The position numbers were made by a program, and so were the translations under genes. From Gillisia xinjiangensis (GTDB taxonomy: Bacteria > Bacteroidota > Bacteroidia > Flavobacteriales > Flavobacteriaceae), in the NCBI RefSeq assembly GCF_046298265.1, contig NZ_JBKAHK010000003.1, positions 124,001 through 188,000 of the forward strand: DNA of 64,000 bases. Reading direction: 5' to 3'. Below, one piece after another: positions 44,746 to 53,517 of this stretch. How positions within the stretch are numbered: position 1 is the stretch's first letter; each line of letters starts with the position of its first letter. The notes beneath the pieces were generated by a model. It ran no database searches. It worked only from the letters and a program-made list of their open reading frames with translations, and was not told the DNA's origin.

Positions 44746-45435
44746 TTATTTCAGTTCAAATCCAACCGTAACTTTAGCGCTAACTTCCATTTCTCCGGGA
44801 GCAAGTGTTTGTTGCTCACCGGCATCGGAACTGGCTTTCATCATCTCCATTCCCCTATACATTGGCGGGAAATAATTAACCTCGTTCTCACTAATGGAAA
44901 TCGCTTTTCCAATGCTTTGATTTAATGGAGCTGTATATTCCTTGGCCTTTCTTTGGGCATCCAATACTGCTTTTTTCCTGGCTTCGCTTTTATGTTTTTC
45001 AATTTCTGAAGATTTAAATTGTATCCCATCGATTCTGTTAAGACCAGCATCCAGCAAACCACTCATTATCTTCTCATACTTCTTAAGATCTTCCAGTTTT
45101 ATGGAAATAGACTGATTGGCCGCATAACTATATGTTTTTTCGTTATAATTATAGTTTTTGTTCAAATTGACATAATCGGTCTGAATATTTTTCTCGGGAA
45201 TTCCCTCCGATTTCAAATATTTTATAACCTTATCTACAACCACGTCATTTTTTCTTTTCACTTCCACCGCATCATCCCCTTCATGCTCTATTCTGGATTT
45301 TATAGTTACCTGGTCCGGCGCCACTTTAACTATTCCCTCTCCGGTTACCATCACCATAGGAACCTGATTCACTTGTTGCGCCTGTAATCCAAGTGAACTA
45401 ATAATTGCCACGAATAAAATAAATACTGTTTTCAT
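44746..45435 (-). CDS. SIMPL-domain (DUF541) periplasmic protein
   Basis: Start set at ATG 45435 (229 residues), which begins a signal peptide (MKTVFILFVAIISSLGLQAQ); the longer frame to 45531 adds an unlikely leader. The DUF541 domain has VMVTGEGIVKVAPDQVTI, KRKNDVVVDKVIKYLKSEGI, YAANQSISIKLEDLKKYEKI and RKKAVLDAQRKAKEY. Family members (BP26/OMP26, YggE) form periplasmic rings of unclear function, linked to oxidative stress in E. coli. Confidence 0.88.
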   Translation of the reverse strand: MKTVFILFVAIISSLGLQAQQVNQVPMVMVTGEGIVKVAPDQVTIKSRIEHEGDDAVEVKRKNDVVVDKVIKYLKSEGIPEKNIQTDYVNLNKNYNYNEKTYSYAANQSISIKLEDLKKYEKIMSGLLDAGLNRIDGIQFKSSEIEKHKSEARKKAVLDAQRKAKEYTAPLNQSIGKAISISENEVNYFPPMYRGMEMMKASSDAGEQQTLAPGEMEVSAKVTVGFELK

Positions 45436-45894
45436 ATTGTTCTTTTTATTGGTTATTTTCAGGGCTTTCAGATATGAAAAACCCGATTTCAATTTATTAA
45501 TCAAAGCTTGAACCAAAGAATCAAGATACAAGACCTAATTATAATGGTTCTGTTTTAGTGAATTGTATAAAGGTGCCTTCTTAAACCACTAAGGTCGCAA
45601 AGGTTTACACAAAGGTCAAAGAGAAATTCTCTTTCCCAGCGAGTTTTCCAGTTCTCTTTTCTTTCCGCAGATTTTTCTTGAGCTTTCTGTATTTATTTCT
45701 TTTACCCAAAAAAAAGGTTTTCCGTTTAGCGGTTAACTTTTGAATTTTTCAATTTTTTAACTTTTCAACTTTTCACTTTGTTGTTTCAGCTTTAACAAAA
45801 ATGCTTACCGGACAACAATGCCAAAGAATGAAAAAAATTAAAATCCTCGGGGAACCTGCCCGTCCGTCAGGCGGGTTAAATCATCAATGAGGGA
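45436..45894. other. 459-base spacer of repeat words
   Basis: Contains an AAGGTCGCAAAGG/ACAAAGGTCAAAG tract (45580-45622), an AACTTTTCAATTTTT tandem tract (45732-45780) and the dispersed element copy C (45830-45900). No gene seen. Confidence 0.65.
45732..45780. repeat. AACTTTT(CAATTTTT) tandem tract
   Basis: Four or five imperfect copies of an 8-11 base AACTTTTC/GAATTTTTC word. The same family as the tract in the glmM leader at 48951-48995. Confidence 0.75.
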
Positions 45895-45900
45895 TTAAAT
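45830..45900. repeat. Dispersed element, copy C (partial)
   Basis: Has ATCCTCGGGGAA, a CCTGCCCGTCCGTCAGG core and TTAAATCATCAATGAGGGATTAAA, matching the right half of copies A and B. The rhomboid stop codon (45895-45897) lies in its GGGATTAAA end. Confidence 0.55.
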
Positions 45901-46542
45901 TTTTCCTGCTTTTTGAAGAATGAAAAGGATTAAAATAGGCAATGCCAGTAGGATTACCATCAATAAATGCTGCTGAAAAACCCAGGGCGCCAATAGTATT
46001 GTAATTACGTAACCACCAACAGCTCCTCCAAAATGAGCATCATGGCCTATATTATCCTGTCTACGTTTCATTCCGTAAATCGTATATAAAAGATAACCAA
46101 TTCCAAAGACATAAGCGGGAACAGGAATAATAAAAAATAAGCCCAGCATCATATCCGGTCTTAACAGAATTGCAGAATATAAAATCCCCATTACTGCACC
46201 GCTGGCACCTACGGCATTGTAATTCTCCTCGTCCTTATGGAAGAAATAACTCAGTAAATTGCCAAGTATTAAACTCGCGAGATACACCAATAAAAACCCA
46301 AGAGAACCCAGGTCAAATAAAACAACATTTGCAAAGAAATAAAGGGTAAGCATATTCACAAAAAGATGGGAAGTATCAACGTGCAAAAATCCGGATGTTA
46401 AAATTTGATATTTAGCCCCTCTTTTTATTGCTCCCGAGTTGAATTTATACTTTTCAAAGAACAATGTATCCTTAAAACCTTTAAATGAAACCAACACATT
46501 TAATCCGATGATAATAATAGTAATCAAACCCAAATCCCCCAT
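45895..46542 (-). CDS. Rhomboid-family intramembrane serine protease
   Basis: Start set at ATG 46542 (215 residues); the longer frame would need a TTG that lies inside the -7 box at 46564. Six hydrophobic segments. Rhomboid signatures are HVDTSHLFVNM (HxxxN), GASGAVMG with the catalytic serine, and GHDAHFGGAVGG with the catalytic histidine. It cleaves membrane proteins within or near the bilayer; the substrate is unknown. Divergent from the LpxL-like gene. Confidence 0.88.
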   Translation of the reverse strand: MGDLGLITIIIIGLNVLVSFKGFKDTLFFEKYKFNSGAIKRGAKYQILTSGFLHVDTSHLFVNMLTLYFFANVVLFDLGSLGFLLVYLASLILGNLLSYFFHKDEENYNAVGASGAVMGILYSAILLRPDMMLGLFFIIPVPAYVFGIGYLLYTIYGMKRRQDNIGHDAHFGGAVGGYVITILLAPWVFQQHLLMVILLALPILILFILQKAGKI

Positions 46543-46563
46543 AGATAGCTTTCTGTTTAGTGC

Positions 46564-46571
46564 CAAATATA
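46564..46571 (-). promoter_or_regulatory. TATATTTG -7 box of the rhomboid gene
   Basis: Perfect TAnnTTTG on the minus strand, 21 bases before ATG 46542. It is separated by 3 bases from the opposite-facing box of the LpxL-like gene. Confidence 0.6.
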
Positions 46572-46574
46572 CTA

Positions 46575-46582
46575 TATATTTG
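46575..46582 (+). promoter_or_regulatory. TATATTTG -7 box of the LpxL-like gene
   Basis: Perfect TAnnTTTG on the plus strand, 16 bases before ATG 46599. It rules against the TTG start at 46593, close to the expected transcript start. Confidence 0.6.
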
Positions 46583-46598
46583 CTGAAATGTTTTGTGG

Positions 46599-47510
46599 AT
46601 GCAAGGATTAGTTTTTTGGTTGGTTTACCCTGTTTTATGGCTTATTTCACGTTTGCCATTCCCCCTTTTCTACAAGGTTTCCGACCTTGTTTTTTTCCTG
46701 GTTTATCACGTGATAGGTTATCGAAAGAAAACCGTTACAGAAAATCTGGAACTCGTATTTCCGGAGAAATCTTCAGAAGATATCAGGAAGATAAGTATTC
46801 GGTTTTACAGCCATATGTGTGATATGTTTCTGGAAATGATAAAGAGCATTTCTATTTCAAATGAAGAATTAAAACGCAGGTTTACATTTTCCAATATCGA
46901 AGAGATTGAAAAGATCCGGAAAATGGATAAAAGTATAATCATGATGTGTGGTCATTACGCCAGCTTTGAATGGATGAATGCGCTGCAATTGTACGGACTT
47001 GATTATAAAGGCTTCGGGGTTTATAAAAAAATACAAAACAGGTTTTTCAACAAAATGGCCCAGGATATCCGGGGAAGATTTGATGGAGAATTAATTCCTA
47101 CTACCTCCGCCACCAAAACTATTGCTAAATACCAAAAAGAAGGAGTACTGGGAATTTATGCGATGGTAGCAGACCAATCTCCAAAGCTGAGCAGGGCAAG
47201 AAACTGGACGGAATTTATGGGTAGCAGGGTTCCCGTTTTTATGGGTGCAGAGAAACTCGCAAAAGATCTGGATATGGCGGTTATTTACCTCCACGTAGAA
47301 AAAGTTGGCCGGGGCTATTATCATGCTACTTTTAAGCCAATAACCTGTAATCCCAAAGAAGAACCCGATTTTAAAATAACAAACAATTACCTGGAATACT
47401 TGGAACAACAGATCCACGAGGCTCCTGAATATTACCTGTGGACCCATAAAAGATGGAAGCATCGAAATGCTTCCATCCCTAAAAAAGCTGTTATCTATAA
47501 ACGAAATTAG
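46599..47510 (+). CDS. Lipid A biosynthesis acyltransferase (LpxL/HtrB family)
   Basis: Start set at ATG 46599 (303 residues). An N-terminal hydrophobic helix anchors the protein in the inner membrane. The active-site motif is MCGHYASFEW (His-X4-Glu, about residues 115-124); ADQSPKLSRARNW and YLWTHKRWKHR are conserved in LpxL/LpxM relatives. It transfers an acyl chain from acyl-ACP to a lipid A precursor; in Bacteroidetes some members acylate other lipids. Its end overlaps the glmM end by four bases. Confidence 0.88.
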   Translation: MQGLVFWLVYPVLWLISRLPFPLFYKVSDLVFFLVYHVIGYRKKTVTENLELVFPEKSSEDIRKISIRFYSHMCDMFLEMIKSISISNEELKRRFTFSNIEEIEKIRKMDKSIIMMCGHYASFEWMNALQLYGLDYKGFGVYKKIQNRFFNKMAQDIRGRFDGELIPTTSATKTIAKYQKEGVLGIYAMVADQSPKLSRARNWTEFMGSRVPVFMGAEKLAKDLDMAVIYLHVEKVGRGYYHATFKPITCNPKEEPDFKITNNYLEYLEQQIHEAPEYYLWTHKRWKHRNASIPKKAVIYKRN

Positions 47511-48892
47511 AACGCAATTTTCTTTATTTCCGTGATCATTTTTTGAGCAAGCTCTTCAGCTTCCTTTTCACTCTTTGCTTCTGTATAAATTCTGATGATA
47601 GGCTCTGTATTTGATTTTCTCAAATGCACCCAATTATCTTCAAAATCTATCTTTACCCCATCAATTGTAGTGATCTCTTCTGAATTATGATTTTCCTGAA
47701 CCTTTCTTAAAATTTCATCTACATCCAGGTCCGGAGTTAATTCTATCTTATTTTTGCTCATAAAATACTGTGGATAGGATTCCTTTAAAGCTGAAACCAA
47801 CATTTTCTTTTCTGCCAGATAGGTCAAAAACAAAGCTACTCCTACCAAACTGTCCCGACCATAATGAGATTCAGGGTAAATGATCCCTCCGTTTCCTTCT
47901 CCCCCAATAATTGCATTGGTATCCTTCATCAACTGAACGACGTTCACTTCGCCCACGGCACTGGCCTGATATTTCTGCCCATGGCTTAAGGTTAGATCCC
48001 TTAAGGCTCGCGATGAGGAGAGATTGCTAACAGTAGATCCCTGTGTTTTGGAAAGCACATAATCTGCGCAGGCAACCAGGGTATATTCTTCGCCAAACAT
48101 CTGGCCTTTTTCATCTATAAGGGCAAGGCGATCCACATCGGGATCTACCACAATCCCCAGATCTGCATTTTCCCTGACAACCAGCTTTGAGATCTCTCCC
48201 AAATGCTCTTTTAGAGGTTCGGGATTGTGGGGGAAATGACCGTTTGGCTCACAATATAATTCCACAACCTCAACGCCCATTTTCTTCAGCAATGCAGGAA
48301 TAGCAATTCCTCCGGTAGAATTCACGGCATCAACAACTACCTTAAACCCGGCTTTGGAAACCGCGTCGGCATCAACAAGCTTAAGCTGTAAAACTTCTTT
48401 TATATGCCTGTCTATATAATCTTCAATCACGCTGATTTTGCCAAGATCATCAACTTCAGCAAAATTAAACTCTTCATTTTCAGCATTTATAAGGATCTTT
48501 TCGCCTTCAGCTCCATTTAAAAATTCTCCTTTATCATTAAGCAATTTCAATGCGTTCCATTGTTTTGGATTGTGGCTGGCAGTAAGAATTATCCCTCCAT
48601 CAGCCTTTTCCTTTGGAACTGCGATCTCAACAGTTGGGGTAGTTGAAAGGCCGATATCCACAATATCAATTCCCATCCCAACCAACGTGTTCATCACCAG
48701 ATTCTGCACCATCGCCCCGCTTATTCGTGCATCTCTGCCAAGAACCACTTTAAGTTTTTTACCCGGGATAGCATTTTTTAACCAGGTTCCATAAGCTGCT
48801 GCAAATTTTACGGTGTCCAACGGAGTAAGATTATCTCCCGGTTTACCTCCAATGGTTCCTCTTATTCCTGAAATTGATTTTATTAAACTCAT
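47507..48892 (-). CDS. glmM: Phosphoglucosamine mutase GlmM (phosphohexomutase family)
   Basis: 461 residues. It interconverts glucosamine 6-phosphate and 1-phosphate for UDP-GlcNAc, the precursor of both the pseudaminate and TviB/TviC branches in this window. SISGIRGTIGG is the N-terminal substrate loop. IILTASHNPKQWNALK carries the phosphoserine (S106). Other motifs are VDPDVDRLALID (metal loop), GGEGNGGII and RKSNTEPIIRIY (phosphate-binding). A phosphomannomutase role cannot be excluded from sequence alone. Confidence 0.85.
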   Translation of the reverse strand: MSLIKSISGIRGTIGGKPGDNLTPLDTVKFAAAYGTWLKNAIPGKKLKVVLGRDARISGAMVQNLVMNTLVGMGIDIVDIGLSTTPTVEIAVPKEKADGGIILTASHNPKQWNALKLLNDKGEFLNGAEGEKILINAENEEFNFAEVDDLGKISVIEDYIDRHIKEVLQLKLVDADAVSKAGFKVVVDAVNSTGGIAIPALLKKMGVEVVELYCEPNGHFPHNPEPLKEHLGEISKLVVRENADLGIVVDPDVDRLALIDEKGQMFGEEYTLVACADYVLSKTQGSTVSNLSSSRALRDLTLSHGQKYQASAVGEVNVVQLMKDTNAIIGGEGNGGIIYPESHYGRDSLVGVALFLTYLAEKKMLVSALKESYPQYFMSKNKIELTPDLDVDEILRKVQENHNSEEITTIDGVKIDFEDNWVHLRKSNTEPIIRIYTEAKSEKEAEELAQKMITEIKKIAF

Positions 48893-48950
48893 TTTTTTAT
48901 TTTATAATTTATAATTTGCGGTTTAAAATTTTGGAATCTGGGGTTACTCT

Positions 48951-48995
48951 CTTTTCCACTTTCCAACTTTCCAACTTTCTAACTTTCTAACTTTG
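48951..48995. repeat. CCAACTTT tandem repeat in the glmM leader
   Basis: Five imperfect copies of an 8-base CCAACTTT/CTAACTTT word, between glmM and its candidate -7 box. Confidence 0.85.
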
Positions 48996-49014
48996 TTCTC
49001 GTTTCATAAAAAGA

Positions 49015-49022
49015 CAAATATA
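49015..49022 (-). promoter_or_regulatory. TATATTTG -7 box, candidate glmM promoter
   Basis: Perfect TAnnTTTG on the minus strand, with a leader of roughly 115 bases that includes the CCAACTTT repeat. No clear -33 TTG. Confidence 0.42.
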
Positions 49023-49096
49023 CAAGCCTCTACCACCTATGTCCTAAACTTAACAGAAATTAAACAGGAAAACACATAAATTAGTACCTTGTCCGG

Positions 49097-49681
49097 ATGA
49101 ACTACCTGGCACATATTTATCTTTCCGGAGAGGACGAGCAATTGAAGATCGGCAATTTTATAGCCGACTCTGTAAAGGGCAGCAAATTTATTGGCTTCCC
49201 GGAAAAAGTTAAAAACGGAATCATTCTACACCGGGCAATCGATACTTTTACAGATTCTCATCCGGTGGTAAAAAAAAGTGTTCATAGGTTATTCCCGGTT
49301 TACAGCCATTATAGCGCTGTAATTATTGATATTTTATATGATCATTTCCTGGCCGCCAACTGGAGTGAATATTCAAATGTACCGCTGGAAAAATATGTAG
49401 CTGAATTTTATGAACTCTTAAATGAAAATTTTGAGCTTTTACCAAAGAGAGTTAAGCATTTCCTTCCATATATGATCCGTGATAACTGGTTGCTGAATTA
49501 TGCTACTATTGAAGGGATTGGGAAAATCCTTTTTCAAATGGATCAACGCACAAAAAACAGATCCCAGATGCAGCTTGCCACCACCGAATTAAAACTATAT
49601 TATTCTGAATTTGAAGAAGAATTCAGATCCTTTTTTACTGATTTGGAAAATTTTTGTTCCGAAGAAATCGCTAAACTTTAA
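49097..49681 (+). CDS. Acyl-carrier-protein phosphodiesterase AcpH-like (DUF479)
   Basis: 194 residues. Family marks are MNYLAHIYLSG at the N-terminus, IGNFIADSVKGSKF, GIILHRAIDTFTDSHPVV and the helical HYSAVIIDILYDHFLA. AcpH removes the 4'-phosphopantetheine group from ACP using a metal; it is an HD-like helical protein. In Flavobacteria the true substrate has not been shown. It lies 24 bases before the gamma-glutamyltransferase gene. Confidence 0.87.
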   Translation: MNYLAHIYLSGEDEQLKIGNFIADSVKGSKFIGFPEKVKNGIILHRAIDTFTDSHPVVKKSVHRLFPVYSHYSAVIIDILYDHFLAANWSEYSNVPLEKYVAEFYELLNENFELLPKRVKHFLPYMIRDNWLLNYATIEGIGKILFQMDQRTKNRSQMQLATTELKLYYSEFEEEFRSFFTDLENFCSEEIAKL

Positions 49682-49705
49682 TCACAACTGAAACATTCCA
49701 TAACT

Positions 49706-51406
49706 ATGAAAAAGATTATTTTATTCCTTGCCATCAGTCTGCTTTACTCCTGTAAAACTACCCCACCAACGGTTGTAGAAAAAATTCCGGAAATTGGACT
49801 TATTGCAGACAAAGCAATGGTGGTTTCGGCACGTGCAGAAGCTTCAAAAATTGCAGCCGATATCATGAAACAAGGCGGGAATGCTTTTGATGCTATGGTT
49901 GCTACAGAAATGGCTCTGGCAGTAAGCTACCCATTTGCGGGAAGCCTTGGCGGTGGTGGTTTTATGGTTTTCAGAAAAGCTAATGGAGAAATAGGAAGCC
50001 TTGATTTCAGGGAAAAAGCACCTTTGGCTTCCACAAAAAATATGTATCTGGATGAAAACGGGGATCCGGTTCCTGAAAAAAGTCAGTTAGGTTCTCTCGC
50101 TATAGGAGTACCCGGAACTGTTGCCGGAATATTTTCTGTTCATGAAAAACTGGGCTCCTTACCTCTTGATAAAATCCTTACTCCGGTAATTGAACTGGCA
50201 AAAAAAGGATATGCCGTTACCCAAGGGCAGGCGGAAGGTTTGAATAATTACAAGTCAGAATTTAGAAAGGTTAACAGTGAGGAGATCCTTTATACTAAAA
50301 ATTATTCGGCCGGAGACACCATAAAAAATCCGGCCCTGGCAAGGACTTTAGAAAAGATCATGCTCAACGGTAGGGATGAATATTACGGAGGCAGCACGGG
50401 TGAAACTCTTGTTAAATTCATTCAGGATAATGGCGGGATCATCACTTTGGAAGACCTGCTGAAATATGAAACAGTCTGGAGAGAACCTGTAACGTTTAAT
50501 TATAAAGACCTGAGAATAATTTCTATGGCACCTCCTTCCAGTGGTGGAATTGCTTTAGCGCAAATTATGAAAATGATCGATCCATATCCTGTAAAAGATT
50601 TTGGGCATAATAATTTAAAATACATTCAATTACTCACGGAAGCTGAGCGAAGAGCTTATGCCGACAGGAGTTTTTATTTAGGCGACCCCGATTTTTACGA
50701 AGTACCTGTGGAAACGCTCACCAGTGACGAATATTTAAAAAATCGGATGAGCGGTTTTAGTTTTCAGGAGGCTACTGCCTCCTCAAGTTTAGAGCATGGT
50801 CAAATTCCCGGTTATGAAAGTGAGGAAACCACGCACTATTCTATCGTAGATCAATTTGGAAATGCCATCGCTGTTACCTCAACTTTAAATGGAGCTTATG
50901 GCTCCAAACTTTATGTTGAGGAATTAGGTTTTTTTCTGAATAATGAAATGGACGATTTCAGCGCAAAACCCGGAGTTCCTAATATGTTTGGTTTGATAGG
51001 GGCGGAAGCAAATTCTATAGCTCCTGAAAAAAGGATGTTAAGTTCTATGACCCCTACAATTGTTGAAAAAAATGGCGAATTCTGGATGACGGTTGGAACA
51101 CCGGGAGGTTCCACTATAATAACTTCGGTACTGCAAACCATTCTCAATGTGGCAGAATTTGATATGGGAATGCAAGAGGCTGTAAATGCTCCCCGTTTTC
51201 ATCATCAGTGGTTGCCGGATGAGATTTGGTTTGAACCAAATGCTTTTGATAAAATACTTCTGGAAAAATTAAAAGCGAAAGGCTATAATGTTCAGGAAGG
51301 TAATTCCAGGATATTGGGAAAAGTAGATGCTATTCTTAAACTCCCGAATGGGAAACTGGAAGGTGGTGCAGATAAGCGCGGAGATGATACGGCTATTGGT
51401 TTCTAA
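49706..51406 (+). CDS. ggt: Gamma-glutamyltransferase, lipoprotein
   Basis: 566 residues, normal for the N-terminal nucleophile hydrolase precursor. Lipoprotein signal ending LLYSC (Cys16). The large subunit shows GGNAFDAMVATEMALAVSYP, GSLGGGGFMVFR and LDFREKAPL. The autoprocessing site and nucleophile threonine lie in EETTHYSIVDQFGNAIAVTS, matching TTHFSVVD of E. coli Ggt. MLSSMTPTIV and GTPGGSTIITSV complete the active site. It hydrolyses or transfers the gamma-glutamyl group of glutathione in the periplasm. Confidence 0.93.
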   Translation: MKKIILFLAISLLYSCKTTPPTVVEKIPEIGLIADKAMVVSARAEASKIAADIMKQGGNAFDAMVATEMALAVSYPFAGSLGGGGFMVFRKANGEIGSLDFREKAPLASTKNMYLDENGDPVPEKSQLGSLAIGVPGTVAGIFSVHEKLGSLPLDKILTPVIELAKKGYAVTQGQAEGLNNYKSEFRKVNSEEILYTKNYSAGDTIKNPALARTLEKIMLNGRDEYYGGSTGETLVKFIQDNGGIITLEDLLKYETVWREPVTFNYKDLRIISMAPPSSGGIALAQIMKMIDPYPVKDFGHNNLKYIQLLTEAERRAYADRSFYLGDPDFYEVPVETLTSDEYLKNRMSGFSFQEATASSSLEHGQIPGYESEETTHYSIVDQFGNAIAVTSTLNGAYGSKLYVEELGFFLNNEMDDFSAKPGVPNMFGLIGAEANSIAPEKRMLSSMTPTIVEKNGEFWMTVGTPGGSTIITSVLQTILNVAEFDMGMQEAVNAPRFHHQWLPDEIWFEPNAFDKILLEKLKAKGYNVQEGNSRILGKVDAILKLPNGKLEGGADKRGDDTAIGF

Positions 51407-51546
51407 TATTTCGCAGAAATCCATTTCTGGGGTTTTGAAAAATTTTCATAATTTTTAATTATGATTTTTTTGGGAAGTCAGGAAATTTAAATTTAACATT
51501 TTTTTGGGGAATTTTTCCACAGTACTTATGTGTAAACCACACATTT

Positions 51547-51690
51547 ATGTTTTTGAAGGAGACAGCAATCTCACAGGGTGCGAAGGAAGCTATTATTTGG
51601 AAGTCGGATGAAGACCTGCCCCAGCTATGGGCAGTCATCGGGGGATTCAAACCACTGTTGGGATTTTACACGCTTCTACACAGTATTTGA
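51547..51690 (+). other. Unassigned 47-codon open frame
   Basis: ATG to TGA, beginning MFLKETAISQGAKEAIIWKS and containing LWAVIGGFKPLLGF. The base composition looks coding, but I recognise no family and see no promoter box. It could be a gene remnant. Its stop adjoins the terminator of the opposite gene. Confidence 0.25.
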
Positions 51691-51727
51691 TAAAAAAAAA
51701 TCCGAGATTTAAAAAAATCTCGGATTT
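51690..51727 (-). terminator. Terminator of the astacin-like gene
   Basis: AAATCCGAGATTT (51698-51710) and AAATCTCGGATTT (51715-51727) form a perfect 13-base stem with a 4-base loop, followed on the minus strand by nine Ts. Confidence 0.9.
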
Positions 51728-51748
51728 AATTATTATTTATATTTTAAC

Positions 51749-52801
51749 CTATCTAGCATAGTACCAACGGTTATTGCTCAACAATTCCACTTCTCTCCAC
51801 ATACTATACGTACGTGAATAATACCACCAAGCATCGTTATGTCTTAAAACTGTTAAACCATAAATAACATAATACTCACCATTTATATACTTAGGAGCTA
51901 CAGGTTCTGTGGATCCACCACTTGGATACATAGCATTAAGACCTGTTTTATCTCCAGAAGAAAGTGCATTTCTTTGTGCGCTATAAGTACTACCATCTAA
52001 TTTAACAATAGTAGGTTGGCCATTGCTGGAAAAAGAATATGAGCTGTATAGCATAATAGACCCAAAATCCAGATTAGAAGTAAACTCATCTCCATCAGAT
52101 CCGTTTTCTGCATAGGTCTTAAAATTATGCTCTCTCCCACTTTGAATATTTGAATAATTGATCTTAATATGTTTATCACGGTCAACACGACTCTGCTCGT
52201 GCCATAGCCCCACAGCGTGGCCAATCTCATGAATTGTGTTTCCGGTAGAACATGCACTGGCTAAAGTTATATTTTGTCTACCTCCAACCATTCCTACATA
52301 AGAGGAACAACCTGATCCGGATGTGAAATAAATGTAATTGGATTGACCGGAACGTTCTTCAAAAGTCAAATTAGTATTAGATTCCCAGTGCTTAATTGCA
52401 TCATAAACCCGGTTTTTATCAGGTAAACTGCCATCTATTGAATAATACACTATGTTATTAGTCCATCTTCCGGAAGTTCTACCAACACTCTTTTGTTGAG
52501 ACGGCATTTCTCCTTTTTCGTAAACCAATTTTACATCTTGAGAAGTTATCATATCATTAGAAAGGATGATGTCTCCTTCATAAATATAATCACCATCTAT
52601 TTCTTCTACAGTGATTTTTTTGCCTGCAAAATAAACATCTGAAACCTTTCCCAACTCATCGGGATAGGCCACTTCTACATTTGCTGTGAGTTCTTCTGTG
52701 ATTAATTGCTGTTCCGTTTCTTCTAATTCGTTTACTGAGTCTTTACTACAGGATAGAATAGCTAAGGCCGGTAGTAATAGCATTAAATTCCATTTTCTCA
52801 T
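51749..52801 (-). CDS. Astacin-like (M12A) zinc metalloprotease lipoprotein
   Basis: Start set at ATG 52801 (350 residues, MRKWNLMLLLPALAILSC); the frame upstream only offers a TTG. Lipoprotein cysteine at about 18. The prodomain (about 25-110) is followed by the protease domain with the zinc motif HEIGHAVGLWHEQSR and Met-turn SIMLYSS. A C-terminal segment of about 50 residues is rich in Trp and Tyr (HNDAWWYYSRTYSMW). Related to flavastacin. Likely a surface or periplasmic endopeptidase. Confidence 0.9.
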   Translation of the reverse strand: MRKWNLMLLLPALAILSCSKDSVNELEETEQQLITEELTANVEVAYPDELGKVSDVYFAGKKITVEEIDGDYIYEGDIILSNDMITSQDVKLVYEKGEMPSQQKSVGRTSGRWTNNIVYYSIDGSLPDKNRVYDAIKHWESNTNLTFEERSGQSNYIYFTSGSGCSSYVGMVGGRQNITLASACSTGNTIHEIGHAVGLWHEQSRVDRDKHIKINYSNIQSGREHNFKTYAENGSDGDEFTSNLDFGSIMLYSSYSFSSNGQPTIVKLDGSTYSAQRNALSSGDKTGLNAMYPSGGSTEPVAPKYINGEYYVIYGLTVLRHNDAWWYYSRTYSMWREVELLSNNRWYYAR

Positions 52802-52823
52802 AATTGGGGTCAAAATTTTGTTA

Positions 52824-52849
52824 GAACAGTTTTGGTTTTTTAACTGTTC
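52824..52849 (-). promoter_or_regulatory. Hairpin in the 5' leader of the astacin-like gene
   Basis: GAACAGTT (52824-52831) and AACTGTTC (52842-52849) form a perfect 8-base stem with a 10-base loop, 22 bases before ATG 52801. It could be an operator or an RNA structure; no regulator is recognised. Confidence 0.35.
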
Positions 52850-53359
52850 GGGGGTTAAAAAATCTTTTCACATCGGGGTCATTCAAAGTTCATTCCAATA
52901 AAAGAATCCTAAATGAACACAAAGGTTTTACGTTCAGGTGGTTACATATTAGGATTTAATAAAAAATGACTTAATTTTTTAAACTTAAAAAAGGATATTA
53001 ACTAAATTTTAGGAAAATACCATTAAGTTTCAAAAAAAAAATAAATTTCCAACAATTCTTGTAACACTTCAAGATTGGGGGGAGAAAATGAAAGTGTTAT
53101 TACTTAAGCAAGAGCAATATAAAGCATAAAAAATTTCAAATGCAAAAAAAATCGATGAAATGCACTATTTTTTTAACTTGATTTTAAGAAATCTCCAAAA
53201 AGAGCTATGTTAAATATTAAACCATTAATTCACATAATCAATTAATATCATTGGCTTTAATTAGCATCCTTGCTTTTTAGCATTCACCGGTATTAACAAT
53301 TTGATATGAATTAGTTGTTTCTTATCAAACAGATCTGAAAAGGCAATTTTGTCTTTTCT

Positions 53360-53396
53360 TAAAATAGAAAAAGCTGTCCAGAAATTTCTGAACAGC
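53360..53396 (-). terminator. Terminator of the first tandem lipoprotein gene
   Basis: GCTGTCCAGAAA (53372-53383) pairs with TTTCTGAACAGC (53384-53395) with one G-U pair, followed on the minus strand by TTTTTCTATTTT. Confidence 0.75.
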
Positions 53397-53517
53397 CTCT
53401 TCTATTAACACCATCTAGTTAATAATAACTATTGGTGATTAATAAAACTAACTCAGCGAACACGTCATCCCCCCGGTTGACTAATCCGCGAAAGTTAATC
53501 TTTATCCAACCTTGCTA

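Larger units (their letters stand above)
51407..51748. other. 342-base spacer between ggt and the astacin-like gene
   Basis: Begins with a weak hairpin (CAGAAAT/ATTTCTG, 51414-51429) after ggt and ends with the terminator at 51690-51727. In between lies an unassigned 47-codon frame (51547-51690, plus), richer in GC than the spacer. Confidence 0.6.
52802..53517. other. 716-base spacer between the astacin-like gene and the first tandem lipoprotein
   Basis: Contains a leader hairpin at 52824-52849 and the terminator at 53360-53396. The rest is AT-rich with no recognisable gene; no perfect TAnnTTTG box for the protease was found. Confidence 0.6.

Noticed and set aside
51459..51650. 63-codon open frame on the minus strand
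   Set aside because: No family resemblance; it lies opposite a frame with more coding-like composition and adjoins no promoter.
51530..51690. Possible small RNA or riboswitch (GAAGGAAGC, GGGGGATTCAAACC)
   Set aside because: The words recall SRP RNA and a tRNA T-arm, but no consistent fold or complete consensus could be built.
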